Source: UBA12481 sp012523435 (GTDB lineage: Bacteria > Bacteroidota > Bacteroidia > Bacteroidales > UBA12481). Taken from it: a DNA stretch of 64,000 nt. The DNA lies in assembly GCA_028686135.1 (NCBI GenBank), contig JAQUCP010000004.1:62001-126000 (forward strand). Direction: 5' to 3'. The position numbers were made by a program, and so were the translations under genes. Below are positions 33,843 to 42,964 of the stretch, one piece after another. The stretch's first letter is position 1. Each line of letters starts with the position of its first letter. The notes below the pieces were generated by a model. That model made no database searches. It had not been told where the DNA came from and saw only the letters and a program-made list of their open reading frames with translations.

Positions 33843-35714
33843 TTAATCAAATTGGTCCAGCAAATCGATTTTTTCTCTGAGCGTTTGGATTCTTTCTCGA
33901 CCTTGCTGAATCTTATTTTCAATTTCCCGGATCAGGGATTCCGATTTTTGGGACTTGGCAAAGAAACCGATATTATTCTCCCACAGGGTGATATCGCTTT
34001 CCATTTGCTTCAGTTTGTTAACCATTTTCTCTCTTTCCGTTGAGATCCGGTTCTTACCTTTGGGGGACTGAGCTAAATTATCAACTTTTTGTCTAAAACG
34101 CAATACTTCTTTTTTCGAATCATCCAGATCCAATTTATCAAATACTTCATGCAGCGCTTCCCTAAATTCACGCTGAATGGAATCCTTTTTATCCAATGGA
34201 ACATGGCCGACATCGGTAAATTCCTTCTGAACCTTCTTCAGCTCTTTCAGGTCTTCGGCCTGGTTATCGGTCAGTGTAAAATTGCGGACCTTCTCAACGA
34301 GGGCAGTTTTCAGCTTAAGGTTTTCGATCTGTTCACCATCCTGAGAACTGAAATGCTCGGATCGGTTCTGAAAGAAGGTATCGCAGGCGTTACGGAAGCG
34401 TGCCCAAAGCGCATCTGAATATTTTCGAGGAACCGGACCGATCTCTTTCCATCGTTTTTGAATATTGATTAATTCATCGGTGGTTTTTTTCCACTCTTTA
34501 TTGTTCATCAAGGCTTCTGCCTGTACACAAAGATCAGTTTTCAATTGAAGATTTTCGTGCTGGTCTTCCCGATGTCTTGAAAAATAGTCGCGCTTCCGGC
34601 TGAAGAACTCATCGCAAGCCGTGCGGAAACGCTGGTACACTCGATTGTTATCTTTTCTTGGAGCAAAACCGATACTCCTCCACATTTTCTGGATATTGAT
34701 GACCTCCTGAGAGTAAATATTCCAATCCTTCGGACTTTCGAGCTGTTTTTTCAGGATCTCCTCAATTTTCTCACACAGGTGTGTTTTCGCATCCAGGTTA
34801 CTTTTTTGCTCCTCTTTCAAGCTCAGATAATAGTCCTGATGCTTCCGGTTGATCTGATTCGTAGCCTCCCTGAAACGTTCCCAGATTTCATCTTTTTTTT
34901 CCCGTGGTACCGGTCCAATCTCACGCCAGTCTGCATGTAGCTTCTGAAGATCGCCAAAGGCTTTGGTCACGTTGGGTTCGAGCAGTAGTTCCTCAGCTTG
35001 CTCGCAAAGCTGGATTTTGGCTTCCAGATTCTTTTTTAGGTCGAGATCTCTAAGCTCTTTGTTAATTTTGATGAAATCATAAAAGACCTCAACATTGTGA
35101 TGGTAATTCTCCCACAGGCTCTGTAGCTCTCCCTGTGGAACCGGACCGGTTTCTCTCCAATCTCGCTGTAGATCCCGGAACTCGTTAAATGTTTTATTCA
35201 GCGACTCCTGGGTATGGACCAGATTTTTGATCTTTTCAATAATATCAAGCTTCTTCTTCAGGTTGAGATCCTTCTCCTCTTCCAGCACCTTCGCATACTC
35301 GTTCCGCCTAATCTTGTACTGTTCATACAATTCACGAAACTCTTCTTCGAGGGGATCCTCCGCTGGCTCAAACTCCTCTGCATTCCCACCCTCTTCAATA
35401 AAAATCGCCTTTTTGGCTGCTGACTCCTGGTTCAACTTGCGATAAAAGGACGAACGGATATTCTCCACATCCCTGCCAATTTCCGTGATCGTACGGTGCA
35501 TTAACAGAAGTCGCAGAGCTTCCACCAATTCAGGACGAGCGGTTTCACTATAGTTAACGTTGAGCGGTGGTAACTCAGAATTCTCTTCCACCTCACCCGG
35601 ATTAGCATTATTGACAACTTCCTGTTCATCAATCTCTTCAGACTTTGAAGTAGAGGCGCTGAGGTTTTCTTCAACCGGCTCCTGATTTTCTACAGGCTGC
35701 TCTTTTTCGGTCAT
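33843..35714 (-). CDS. DUF349 repeat protein
   Basis: The 623-residue cytoplasmic protein starts with an acidic low-complexity region (about 1-55), then has five DUF349 units of about 70 residues, each helical and marked by a W-x-x-x-G-P-V-P-R type motif (GPVPQGE, GPVPREKK, GFAPRKDN, GPVPRKYSD, GHVPLDKKD), and ends in a coiled coil (about 540-620). The role of DUF349 is poorly known; it occurs throughout Bacteroidota and in some Actinobacteria. ATG 35714 is chosen over an upstream TTG at 35723. A full -7 box at 35808-35815 predicts a leader of roughly 87 nt. Confidence 0.85.
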   Translation of the reverse strand: MTEKEQPVENQEPVEENLSASTSKSEEIDEQEVVNNANPGEVEENSELPPLNVNYSETARPELVEALRLLLMHRTITEIGRDVENIRSSFYRKLNQESAAKKAIFIEEGGNAEEFEPAEDPLEEEFRELYEQYKIRRNEYAKVLEEEKDLNLKKKLDIIEKIKNLVHTQESLNKTFNEFRDLQRDWRETGPVPQGELQSLWENYHHNVEVFYDFIKINKELRDLDLKKNLEAKIQLCEQAEELLLEPNVTKAFGDLQKLHADWREIGPVPREKKDEIWERFREATNQINRKHQDYYLSLKEEQKSNLDAKTHLCEKIEEILKKQLESPKDWNIYSQEVINIQKMWRSIGFAPRKDNNRVYQRFRTACDEFFSRKRDYFSRHREDQHENLQLKTDLCVQAEALMNNKEWKKTTDELINIQKRWKEIGPVPRKYSDALWARFRNACDTFFQNRSEHFSSQDGEQIENLKLKTALVEKVRNFTLTDNQAEDLKELKKVQKEFTDVGHVPLDKKDSIQREFREALHEVFDKLDLDDSKKEVLRFRQKVDNLAQSPKGKNRISTEREKMVNKLKQMESDITLWENNIGFFAKSQKSESLIREIENKIQQGRERIQTLREKIDLLDQFD

Positions 35715-35741
35715 AGCTATCAATATTAGTTGTAAATAATC

Positions 35742-35755
35742 CCGGCAGATGCCGG
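35742..35755. repeat. Small inverted repeat in the DUF349 gene leader
   Basis: CCGGC-AGAT-GCCGG forms a five-base-pair hairpin between the -7 box and the start codon. It is too short for a terminator and has no T-tract; a leader hairpin or operator is possible. Confidence 0.3.
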
Positions 35756-35807
35756 TGTGTTCAAACGAACAGACTCAGTAGCTTTCGCCCTGATGATCAC
35801 ATTCTGG

Positions 35808-35815
35808 CAAAGATA
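35808..35815 (-). promoter_or_regulatory. -7 box for the DUF349 gene
   Basis: The minus strand reads TATCTTTG, a full TAnnTTTG match. The expected -33 position falls inside the preceding Hsp20 terminator hairpin. Confidence 0.5.
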
Positions 35816-35823
35816 CCGATTTT

Positions 35824-35854
35824 TATAAAAAAAGCCATCTCGATTGAGATGGCT
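35824..35854 (-). terminator. Terminator of the Hsp20 gene
   Basis: Stem AGCCATCTC (35833-35841) pairs with GAGATGGCT (35846-35854) around a four-base loop, and the minus strand continues into seven T. It begins 24 bases after the Hsp20 stop codon. Confidence 0.85.
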
Positions 35855-35877
35855 CCCTGTTAAATTCCAAGCTTGTG

Positions 35878-36324
35878 TTAGCTGACCGTAATGTCCATAA
35901 TCGGCTTGCTTTTGATCTCTTCTCTTTTCGGAATTTGGATGACCAGAACTCCTTGCTCGTATTTGGCTGTAATATTCTGTGTATCAACCCAATTCGAGAG
36001 TCTAAACCGGCGATTGAAGGAGGACTTTTCAAATTCCCTGCGAGCAAAACGTTCATCCTGATTTCCTTCATTTTCAACAACCTCAGACGAAACCGTCAAA
36101 ACCTGATCCTCAACCCTGATCTTGATCTCTTCTTTAGCAAACCCCGGAACCTGCATCTCAATCCGAAAATCATCAGCAGTCTCCAAAATATTGGCCGGCG
36201 GAACCATGCCATAACGTGAATCCATACCCTGGCCGTTGTAGAACAAATTGGCCAACTGACCTACTCCAAACGTGTCAACCCTGTTGGGAACACATTCACT
36301 GTTTCTGAATCTTACTAGTGTCAT
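35878..36324 (-). CDS. Hsp20 / alpha-crystallin small heat-shock protein
   Basis: The 148-residue protein has an alpha-crystallin domain (about 42-140) with VPGFAKEEIKIRVEDQVL and the closing GVLVIQIPK, containing the I-x-I-type anchor that docks into a neighbouring subunit. It is an ATP-independent holdase that keeps unfolding proteins soluble. Unusually for this genome, the start is preceded by a strong Shine-Dalgarno (AAGGAGA at 36331-36337), which fits high or inducible expression. It is a single-gene unit with its own terminator. Confidence 0.93.
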   Translation of the reverse strand: MTLVRFRNSECVPNRVDTFGVGQLANLFYNGQGMDSRYGMVPPANILETADDFRIEMQVPGFAKEEIKIRVEDQVLTVSSEVVENEGNQDERFARREFEKSSFNRRFRLSNWVDTQNITAKYEQGVLVIQIPKREEIKSKPIMDITVS

Positions 36325-36330
36325 GATGTA

Positions 36331-36337
36331 TCTCCTT
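36331..36337 (-). promoter_or_regulatory. Strong Shine-Dalgarno before the Hsp20 gene
   Basis: The minus strand reads AAGGAGA six bases before the ATG. Few genes in the window have a comparable site, so it probably supports strong translation. Confidence 0.7.
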
Positions 36338-36497
36338 TTAGTTTATTAATTTCTCTTTCTGACCCGTATCATTCAAATAAAAGACCAAATCAATTTTAAT
36401 GCCATATTGTCACTTTTATCACCTGTTGTGGTGTCATTTTGGCATTTCTAGTAATGAAAGGAGCTTGGTAGGCATAAATTCAGATGCACTTAATCGT

Positions 36498-36505
36498 TAT
36501 ATTTG
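36498..36505 (+). promoter_or_regulatory. -7 box for trmD
   Basis: TATATTTG fits TAnnTTTG. Initiation near 36512 places the in-frame ATG at 36484 outside the message and favours the start at 36523. Confidence 0.5.
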
Positions 36506-36522
36506 CATCAGAAATGGGTAAA

Positions 36523-37227
36523 ATGAGAATTGACATCATCACCGCAGTACCTGAATTGCTAACCGGACCGTTTGATCACTCGATGGTAAAGCGTGCTATT
36601 GAAAAAGGGTTGGCATCGATCCACATCCATAACCTTCGGGACTATGCAACAGGAAAACACAAAAGTGTGGACGACTACCCTTTCAGTGGAGGCGGAGGGA
36701 TGGTACTCATGGTTGAACCCATCGACCGGGCGATTTCTGATCTGAAGGCTCAACGAGATTATCAAGAAATAATTTACACCTCACCCGATGGACAGGCGTT
36801 CAATCAAAAACTGGCTAACCGCTTGTCATGCCAGGAGAACATGATCATTCTTTGCGGCCATTATAAAGGAATTGACCAGCGGGTTCGTGATCACCTGATC
36901 ACCATGGAAATTTCAATCGGGGATTATGTCCTGACAGGCGGCGAATTGGCAGCTGCAATCATGGCCGATGCTATTATTCGCCTGATACCGGGCGTACTAT
37001 CCGATGAGGAATCAGCCCTCACTGACTCCTTTCAGGACAATCTGCTAGCTCCGCCAATTTATACCAGGCCGGCAGAGTATCATGGTTGGAAGGTCCCGGA
37101 AATCCTACTTTCGGGCAACGACCGCCGAATTGAGGAGTGGAAACTCGAACAGTCACTTGAACGAACCCGACAATTACGACCAGATCTTCTTGATGATCAG
37201 CTATCCCGCCGACAAATTCCTGAATAG
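36523..37227 (+). CDS. trmD: tRNA (guanine(37)-N1)-methyltransferase
   Basis: From ATG 36523 the product has 234 residues and begins MRIDIITAVPELL, the typical TrmD N-terminus. The trefoil-knot SAM site is formed by LCGHYKGIDQRV and SIGDYVLTGGELAA. It methylates G37 next to the anticodon to prevent frameshifting. A longer frame from 36484 is discounted because the -7 box lies inside it. In many bacteria trmD sits with rpsP, rimM and rplS; here rplS is about 18 kb away and neither rpsP nor rimM is linked. The 3' end overlaps the convergent AddB-like gene by 31 bases. Confidence 0.95.
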   Translation: MRIDIITAVPELLTGPFDHSMVKRAIEKGLASIHIHNLRDYATGKHKSVDDYPFSGGGGMVLMVEPIDRAISDLKAQRDYQEIIYTSPDGQAFNQKLANRLSCQENMIILCGHYKGIDQRVRDHLITMEISIGDYVLTGGELAAAIMADAIIRLIPGVLSDEESALTDSFQDNLLAPPIYTRPAEYHGWKVPEILLSGNDRRIEEWKLEQSLERTRQLRPDLLDDQLSRRQIPE

Positions 37228-40043
37228 AGGCAATACTTACACGTGTCGATGTCAGCTGTCTGCATGAAAGGAACCGACGCATCAAATAACTCCGCCAACA
37301 GATCTCCTAGTCCCGCCCGAAACTCCTGGCGAATCTCCTGATAGACCAGAGGCTTTTTAGAAATTGTTATTCTCGTGTCAGAATCTCCGGTCAGAAAATT
37401 CATCACCGGATAAATGACTGGCACCAGAGGCTCTTCCCAGCCATGATTCAATCCAAACATCTCACAATAAAGAAGCACTTGGAATACATCCTTTAACCGG
37501 GAAGAGACCTTAAAAATCGAGCCAATTTCTTTGAAATTCAACGAAGTTTTCCCGGTTTTATAATCTAGAATCCTGATTCCATCAGCAGTTCTGTCGATCC
37601 GGTCGATAATACCACCTAGGTTGACAGATCGACCGCCCATTCTCTCCTCAAAACAGTAAGAACAGCGGATCGACTCCTCCATCCTGATTATTTTGAAGGG
37701 AGCCTCCTGTCGGTCAACCTGTAATATGGCATCAACAAAATTCCTGGCAATATCAAGGCCTAACTGCTCCTTGCTGCCTGGGTGGTGAATCCCATCCGTT
37801 TCCAATGCTTTGGGATACATCTCCACCAGCAGTTGAGCAACTCGGTTCTGATCCTGGAGCAAAGCTGCGAACCATTGATCATCGGGACCTTCCGGCTTGT
37901 TTGAAAAAGGCTGATACAACTCCTCCATAACCAAGTGAATCAGAGTACCAAAGCCCTTTGGTTCACTGGCAGTTCCCGCCTCCCAAGGCTCCCGGATATC
38001 TAAAATCCGACTGAAAGCAAACCGGAGAGGACAATCGAGATACTCTTTGAGGGAACTGGGTGATATGGAATGCCCTGGAGTGTCCGGATCGAGAAAGCTG
38101 TTCAACTTAGCCAGCACTTTCCCTGATTTCTGAATAATCAGAGGAGACTCGTCAATCGCTACCCGAATGGCTGGCTCATCCAGTCGCTGAACCTCCAGGG
38201 GTGTTTCCAACTCCAACTGGGTAATGTATCGACTCTTTTCTCCAGAGCTTATCTGGTCATCGCGATGTCCGGTAATGTATAATAGGGTAACCTTTCGTGC
38301 CCGCTGAAGCAAGCGATAGAAATAGTAGGAGTAAATACGGTCGCGGTGTTCCGCTACAGGCAGCTGGAAAAATTTCCGCAAGGAATAGGGAATCAGAGAG
38401 CTCGGTAGGCTTTTTGATGGCCAGGTTCCTTCGTTGAGTGACAGAATATACACCTCATCAAAATCAAGCAACCGGGTTTCCAAAACACCTGTTACCAGCG
38501 TGCCCGCTGTTCTTTCTTCTGATTCCAGCGTTATTCGTTTCTTCTGTAGAAAGCGCGACAAAAGCTTAAAAACCCCTTCAGCATCCAGTGGAAGATCCCA
38601 TTGCTGAACGATGCGCCTTAGATGACCCACCTCCTGTTGTATTTCACTCAAAGCAGCCCTCTCCAGCAGATCATCGGGAATCTCACCCTCTAAGATACGT
38701 TGCAGTATCATACTCACCACATCCAAAGGTTTCTCATACAGTGATGGAAGTAAACCAATAACAGAGGGATCCTGATTTTCACGGAAGAAATCCTCTGGCA
38801 CCGCCTCCGGATATCTAACAGAAAGAACATCCAGCCAATCCTGCTCCTCCTCATTCAAACAAGCCTGCATCATGGGATGCTTGAGCAATGCTACCGTCCT
38901 TTCAGTACTATAGAAAGAAGAAGTGCCAGTCTTTTTATCTGTTAACCAGTAAGTTAGACTTCTAATCAACGTTGCAGAGACTGTTTCAGCGGTTGGATAG
39001 CCAGAGCTAAAGTTGACCGACAAAAGATCATCCGACCAGGAACGGATCAGATCGGGTAATCCAGCCTCATCCGCCAGAATAATTCCGCGGTTACCGATAG
39101 GTTCTTCCTGTAAAAGTGCGGTCAGTAGGTGAGTCTGACCTGATTGAGAAGTTACGGGAAGAATCCTGATCAAGGGCGGATCCGGCTGGGTATCATACAG
39201 GGCACTACATCCATCGGGGAACGGAGTAAAGTTCTCCGGTGCTGGAAATTTCACGAGGTTAGGAGTGATGAACCTGCCGGCTTCATGAGCACCGTTACAA
39301 TAAAAGGGATGATAATCCCAATAGAATCGGGCTTTCCCAGCCTCCTGGAGATGCTCAAAAAGGACCTCTTCTGCTCGTGTAAGGGCATTAAAACCTACCA
39401 AGCCAAACAGATCCTGTTCCATCCGGAGCAAGCCTCCATGCTCAATTTTTTCAGCTACCGCTCGGTAGCAATAACCCGAGGTAGCCATTCCCTTACTCTG
39501 CAAGGCGTGATGAAAATCGTGATAAATAGGGTCCAGTTGCTCCCAGGTTGCAAGCCAATTCTCCTGATGCCGGCTAACACGTTCAGAAAAACTACCCCAG
39601 AAACGGGCAATCAGCTCAGTCAGTTGTTTAAACTCATCCGAATCAATGACAGTCTCTGTCATTTTATATTCAGTTAACCCACGAAAAAGCCGCGCTGGAT
39701 CTGCCAGATAACGGTCAACATCATCAAAATCACTCAGAATCATCTCCCCAAAATCCATAAACTGCGCAAAGGATCCCCGATAATCCAGGCGCTTCCTAAT
39801 AATCGGATAAAGAGCGGCAAGACTGGTGTTCCGGTCGGGCACAACAAAACCTGACAGCTTAATCATCCAGTCATCAATGCTTAGAACCTCCGGCGACAGC
39901 ACCGGTCCATTGATCTGGTGATGCATCTCTTCCAAAAATACGCGACCCGATCGGCGATTGGGAAAAATAAAAACAGAACGACCGGGATCGTTCCCGGTCA
40001 GGTCCAGGATATCACGTACAACCAGTGACAGGAATGACTTCAA
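37197..40043 (-). CDS. AddB-like PD-(D/E)XK nuclease with Fe-S cluster
   Basis: The 948-residue protein has an inactive helicase-like N-terminal half (VFIFPNRRSGRVFLEEM, the usual AddB opening) and a C-terminal nuclease domain with GIRILDYKTGKT. Four cysteines probably bind an Fe-S staple: one in YLDCPLRFAF and three in the C-terminal CKYCLYSGIC (C-x2-C-x5-C). AddAB complexes resect double-strand ends for RecA. The start is TTG at 40043: it matches the family N-terminus, no ATG is in frame upstream, and a -7 box lies 20 bases before it. The helicase partner is the AddA-like gene 4 kb away, on the other side of sucAB. The gene is divergent from sucA. Confidence 0.85.
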   Translation of the reverse strand: MKSFLSLVVRDILDLTGNDPGRSVFIFPNRRSGRVFLEEMHHQINGPVLSPEVLSIDDWMIKLSGFVVPDRNTSLAALYPIIRKRLDYRGSFAQFMDFGEMILSDFDDVDRYLADPARLFRGLTEYKMTETVIDSDEFKQLTELIARFWGSFSERVSRHQENWLATWEQLDPIYHDFHHALQSKGMATSGYCYRAVAEKIEHGGLLRMEQDLFGLVGFNALTRAEEVLFEHLQEAGKARFYWDYHPFYCNGAHEAGRFITPNLVKFPAPENFTPFPDGCSALYDTQPDPPLIRILPVTSQSGQTHLLTALLQEEPIGNRGIILADEAGLPDLIRSWSDDLLSVNFSSGYPTAETVSATLIRSLTYWLTDKKTGTSSFYSTERTVALLKHPMMQACLNEEEQDWLDVLSVRYPEAVPEDFFRENQDPSVIGLLPSLYEKPLDVVSMILQRILEGEIPDDLLERAALSEIQQEVGHLRRIVQQWDLPLDAEGVFKLLSRFLQKKRITLESEERTAGTLVTGVLETRLLDFDEVYILSLNEGTWPSKSLPSSLIPYSLRKFFQLPVAEHRDRIYSYYFYRLLQRARKVTLLYITGHRDDQISSGEKSRYITQLELETPLEVQRLDEPAIRVAIDESPLIIQKSGKVLAKLNSFLDPDTPGHSISPSSLKEYLDCPLRFAFSRILDIREPWEAGTASEPKGFGTLIHLVMEELYQPFSNKPEGPDDQWFAALLQDQNRVAQLLVEMYPKALETDGIHHPGSKEQLGLDIARNFVDAILQVDRQEAPFKIIRMEESIRCSYCFEERMGGRSVNLGGIIDRIDRTADGIRILDYKTGKTSLNFKEIGSIFKVSSRLKDVFQVLLYCEMFGLNHGWEEPLVPVIYPVMNFLTGDSDTRITISKKPLVYQEIRQEFRAGLGDLLAELFDASVPFMQTADIDTCKYCLYSGICRRDS

Positions 40044-40062
40044 ATGAATTATTTGTTTGATT

Positions 40063-40070
40063 CAAAGGTA
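40063..40070 (-). promoter_or_regulatory. -7 box for the AddB-like gene
   Basis: The minus strand reads TACCTTTG, fitting TAnnTTTG. It implies initiation near 40056 and a leader of about 13 nt before the TTG start at 40043. Confidence 0.5.
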
Positions 40071-40150
40071 ACGATTTTGCAAGGTTGTTAAACCTTGTCA
40101 CCGTTTGAGTTGTTCCTTTTTCTATATTAGCCAAACATGCTTTTGAGAAA

Positions 40151-42952
40151 ATGGACAAACACGAATACCTAAACCAAGCGGACAGCAGTGCTATTGAGGA
40201 ACTTTATAAAAACTATCTTCTTGATCCACAATCTGTTGATATCAGCTGGAGACGATTCTTCGAAGGTTTTGAATTCGCCAGGGGAACCCAATCGATTCTC
40301 CCCGCGGGATTCACCGATGTTGACACGGAATTTCGTGTGCTCAATTTGATTGACTGGTATCGAAAGCGGGGACATCTGTTTACCAAAACAAATCCGGTAA
40401 GGGAAAGAAGGAAGTATTTCCCCACTCTGGATATTGAGAATTACGGATTATCAGAGGCTGATCTTAACGTAGAGTTTCAGGCTGGCAAGCAGATTGGTAT
40501 TGGGCCGGCTACCCTCAGAGAGATCATTCACCATCTCCAAGAAACTTATTGTCAGAGTATTGGAGCTGAGTTCATGTACATTCGGAAGGCGGTGATTCTG
40601 GAGTGGTTGCAGAAAAGAATGGAATCAACCCAAAATCGGGTAGAATTTAGCCGGGATGAGAAAATCAAAATATTCAAACACATCAACAGTGCAGTAGCTT
40701 TTGAAAAATTCATCCATAAGAAGTTTGTCGGGCAAAAACGATTCTCTCTCGAAGGAATCGAGGCCTTGATTCCTGCTCTTGATCAGGTCATTGAAAAAGG
40801 ATCACAGCTGGGTATTCGTGAGTTCACGATTGGCATGGCCCACCGGGGACGACTGAATGTGCTGGCGAACATCATGCAGAAGCCTTTTGTTGATATTTTC
40901 AGGGAATTTAAGGGCACCGATTATGCCGAAGGTGTAGTCTTGGGGGATGTTAAGTATCACTTGGGGTACGACCGTGAAGTTACCATGGAAGATGATCAGA
41001 CCGTTCGAATTGAACTCCTACCAAATCCCAGTCATCTCGAAACTGTGGGTCCCCTGGTTTGTGGTATGGCTCGTGCCCGGATGGATCATGTTCATCAGGG
41101 CTCTGAGTCCCCTGTTTTGCCAATAATTATTCATGGGGATGCTGCCATCGCGGGCCAAGGGGTTGTGTATGAGCTGTTGCAAATGTCACAACTGCCAGGC
41201 TACCGCACCGGCGGAACAATTCACCTAGTACTCAACAATCAGGTTGGGTTTACCACCAACTACCTGGAGGCTCGATCTAGCACCTATTGTACTGATGTTG
41301 CCAAGGTGGTCAAATCACCTGTCTTTCATGTCAACGGTGATGATGTTGAAGCTTTGATCTACACGATCCGGCTAGCCGTGGAGTTTAGACAGCTCTTTCA
41401 TCAGGATGTATTTATTGATATCCTGGGCTATCGCAAATATGGTCATAATGAGGGAGATGAGCCTCGATTTACGCAGCCATTGCTTTATAAAGCCATCGAA
41501 AAACACTCCGATATCCGGGAGATTTATGCCAAGCGACTCATCGACGAAGGTGTTTTCGATCAAACTGAAAAGAATCAAATCATTGACGAATTTGAAAACC
41601 AGCTGGAATCCTGTTACAATGGGGTTGGCCCTAACGATAAAATCAAGATTAAACCCTTTCTTCTCGATGATTGGACCGGATTCATGCACTCAACAGCCCA
41701 TGAGATCGCAGCTCCCGTGAACACCCGGGTTGATCGGAGCCGGCTTACAAAGCTGCTGGAGCTCATCACGTTGCTCCCTACTGACCGAAATTTTTTCCAG
41801 AAAGCACACAAAATCATCGAAAACAGGAAAAAACTGGTGGATGCCGACCAGCTCGACTGGGCTACGGGGGAATTGCTGGCCTATGGATCCCTGCTTCAGG
41901 AAGGTATCAGCATCAGACTATCCGGGCAGGATAGCGAACGAGGTACTTTTGCCCATCGTCATGCTGCCTGGGTACAGGAAGATTCAGGTGAAAAATACTA
42001 TCCGCTGAAACAACTGGACCAGGTTGATACCTCATTTACCGTTTTAAACTCTCCGCTTTCTGAATATGCGGTGCTGGGTTTTGAATACGGATACGCTCTT
42101 GCCAGACCACAAACCCTCACTATCTGGGAAGCACAATTTGGCGATTTTGCGAATAATGCCCAGGTGATCATCGATCAGTATCTGGTTTCGGCCGAAGAGA
42201 AATGGGGCCTCCAAAATGGGTTGGTCCTTCTGCTCCCTCACGGCTATGAAGGCCAGGGACCAGAACATTCCAGTGCACGGATTGAGCGGTTTCTCACAAT
42301 GGCTGCAAACCTTAACATCAACGTGGTAAACCCAACCACCCCAGCCAATTTTTTCCACCTCCTTCGCCGCCAAATGATCCGGCGTTTCCGCGTTCCATTG
42401 GTTACCTTTTCACCCAAAAGCCTTCTCCGGCACCCCAACTGTACCTCTCCCCTTAGAGACTTTGAAAGTGGTGGTTTTCAGGAGGTTATTGATGACCCAA
42501 ACACTGATCCCGATCACGTCAAAAGGGTTGTATTCTGCTGGGGTAAAATGTATTACGAACTCCTTAAACCCAAAGCCGAGTGGAACGCCCGAGATATTGC
42601 TTTGGTCAGGATTGAACAAATGTATCCCTTCCCGCACGAAGCAGTAAAAACGCTCCTCAAAAAGTACCCGAAAGCTCAGCTTCATATCTGGGTTCAGGAA
42701 GAGCCCGAAAACATGGGCGCCTGGCCATTCATCAAAAATGAGGTCACTTATGTCGATTGGATCCCGGTCTGCCGCAAGCCAAGCGGCTCTCCTGCAACCG
42801 GCCTGAACCGGATTCACCAGATCACCCAGCAGGAGCTGATCGATAAAGTCTTCCGCCGCTGCACCTGCGAGCTAAGAAATACCTATTGCGGTCTCCAATG
42901 TGTGGAGGGTAAGAGCAGAATTGAGATCCTCAGAGAATTTGAATACTTATAA
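40151..42952 (+). CDS. sucA: 2-oxoglutarate dehydrogenase E1 component
   Basis: The 933-residue thiamine-diphosphate enzyme decarboxylates 2-oxoglutarate and transfers the succinyl group to the lipoyl arm of E2. The N-terminus (NQADSSAIEELYKNYLLDP) is the E2-binding segment, MAHRGRLNVLANIM and GDAAIAGQGVVYE flank the cofactor and magnesium site, and the C-terminal transketolase part has the EAQFGDFANNAQVIIDQ motif. It is followed 12 bases later by the E2 gene. Presence of this complex points to a full oxidative citric acid cycle. The E3 dihydrolipoamide dehydrogenase is not linked. Confidence 0.97.
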   Translation: MDKHEYLNQADSSAIEELYKNYLLDPQSVDISWRRFFEGFEFARGTQSILPAGFTDVDTEFRVLNLIDWYRKRGHLFTKTNPVRERRKYFPTLDIENYGLSEADLNVEFQAGKQIGIGPATLREIIHHLQETYCQSIGAEFMYIRKAVILEWLQKRMESTQNRVEFSRDEKIKIFKHINSAVAFEKFIHKKFVGQKRFSLEGIEALIPALDQVIEKGSQLGIREFTIGMAHRGRLNVLANIMQKPFVDIFREFKGTDYAEGVVLGDVKYHLGYDREVTMEDDQTVRIELLPNPSHLETVGPLVCGMARARMDHVHQGSESPVLPIIIHGDAAIAGQGVVYELLQMSQLPGYRTGGTIHLVLNNQVGFTTNYLEARSSTYCTDVAKVVKSPVFHVNGDDVEALIYTIRLAVEFRQLFHQDVFIDILGYRKYGHNEGDEPRFTQPLLYKAIEKHSDIREIYAKRLIDEGVFDQTEKNQIIDEFENQLESCYNGVGPNDKIKIKPFLLDDWTGFMHSTAHEIAAPVNTRVDRSRLTKLLELITLLPTDRNFFQKAHKIIENRKKLVDADQLDWATGELLAYGSLLQEGISIRLSGQDSERGTFAHRHAAWVQEDSGEKYYPLKQLDQVDTSFTVLNSPLSEYAVLGFEYGYALARPQTLTIWEAQFGDFANNAQVIIDQYLVSAEEKWGLQNGLVLLLPHGYEGQGPEHSSARIERFLTMAANLNINVVNPTTPANFFHLLRRQMIRRFRVPLVTFSPKSLLRHPNCTSPLRDFESGGFQEVIDDPNTDPDHVKRVVFCWGKMYYELLKPKAEWNARDIALVRIEQMYPFPHEAVKTLLKKYPKAQLHIWVQEEPENMGAWPFIKNEVTYVDWIPVCRKPSGSPATGLNRIHQITQQELIDKVFRRCTCELRNTYCGLQCVEGKSRIEILREFEYL

Positions 42953-42964
42953 AAGTCTAGCATC

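Noticed and set aside
35742..35755. Short GC inverted repeat as a terminator
   Set aside because: Only five base pairs without a following T-tract, and it lies downstream of the likely promoter.
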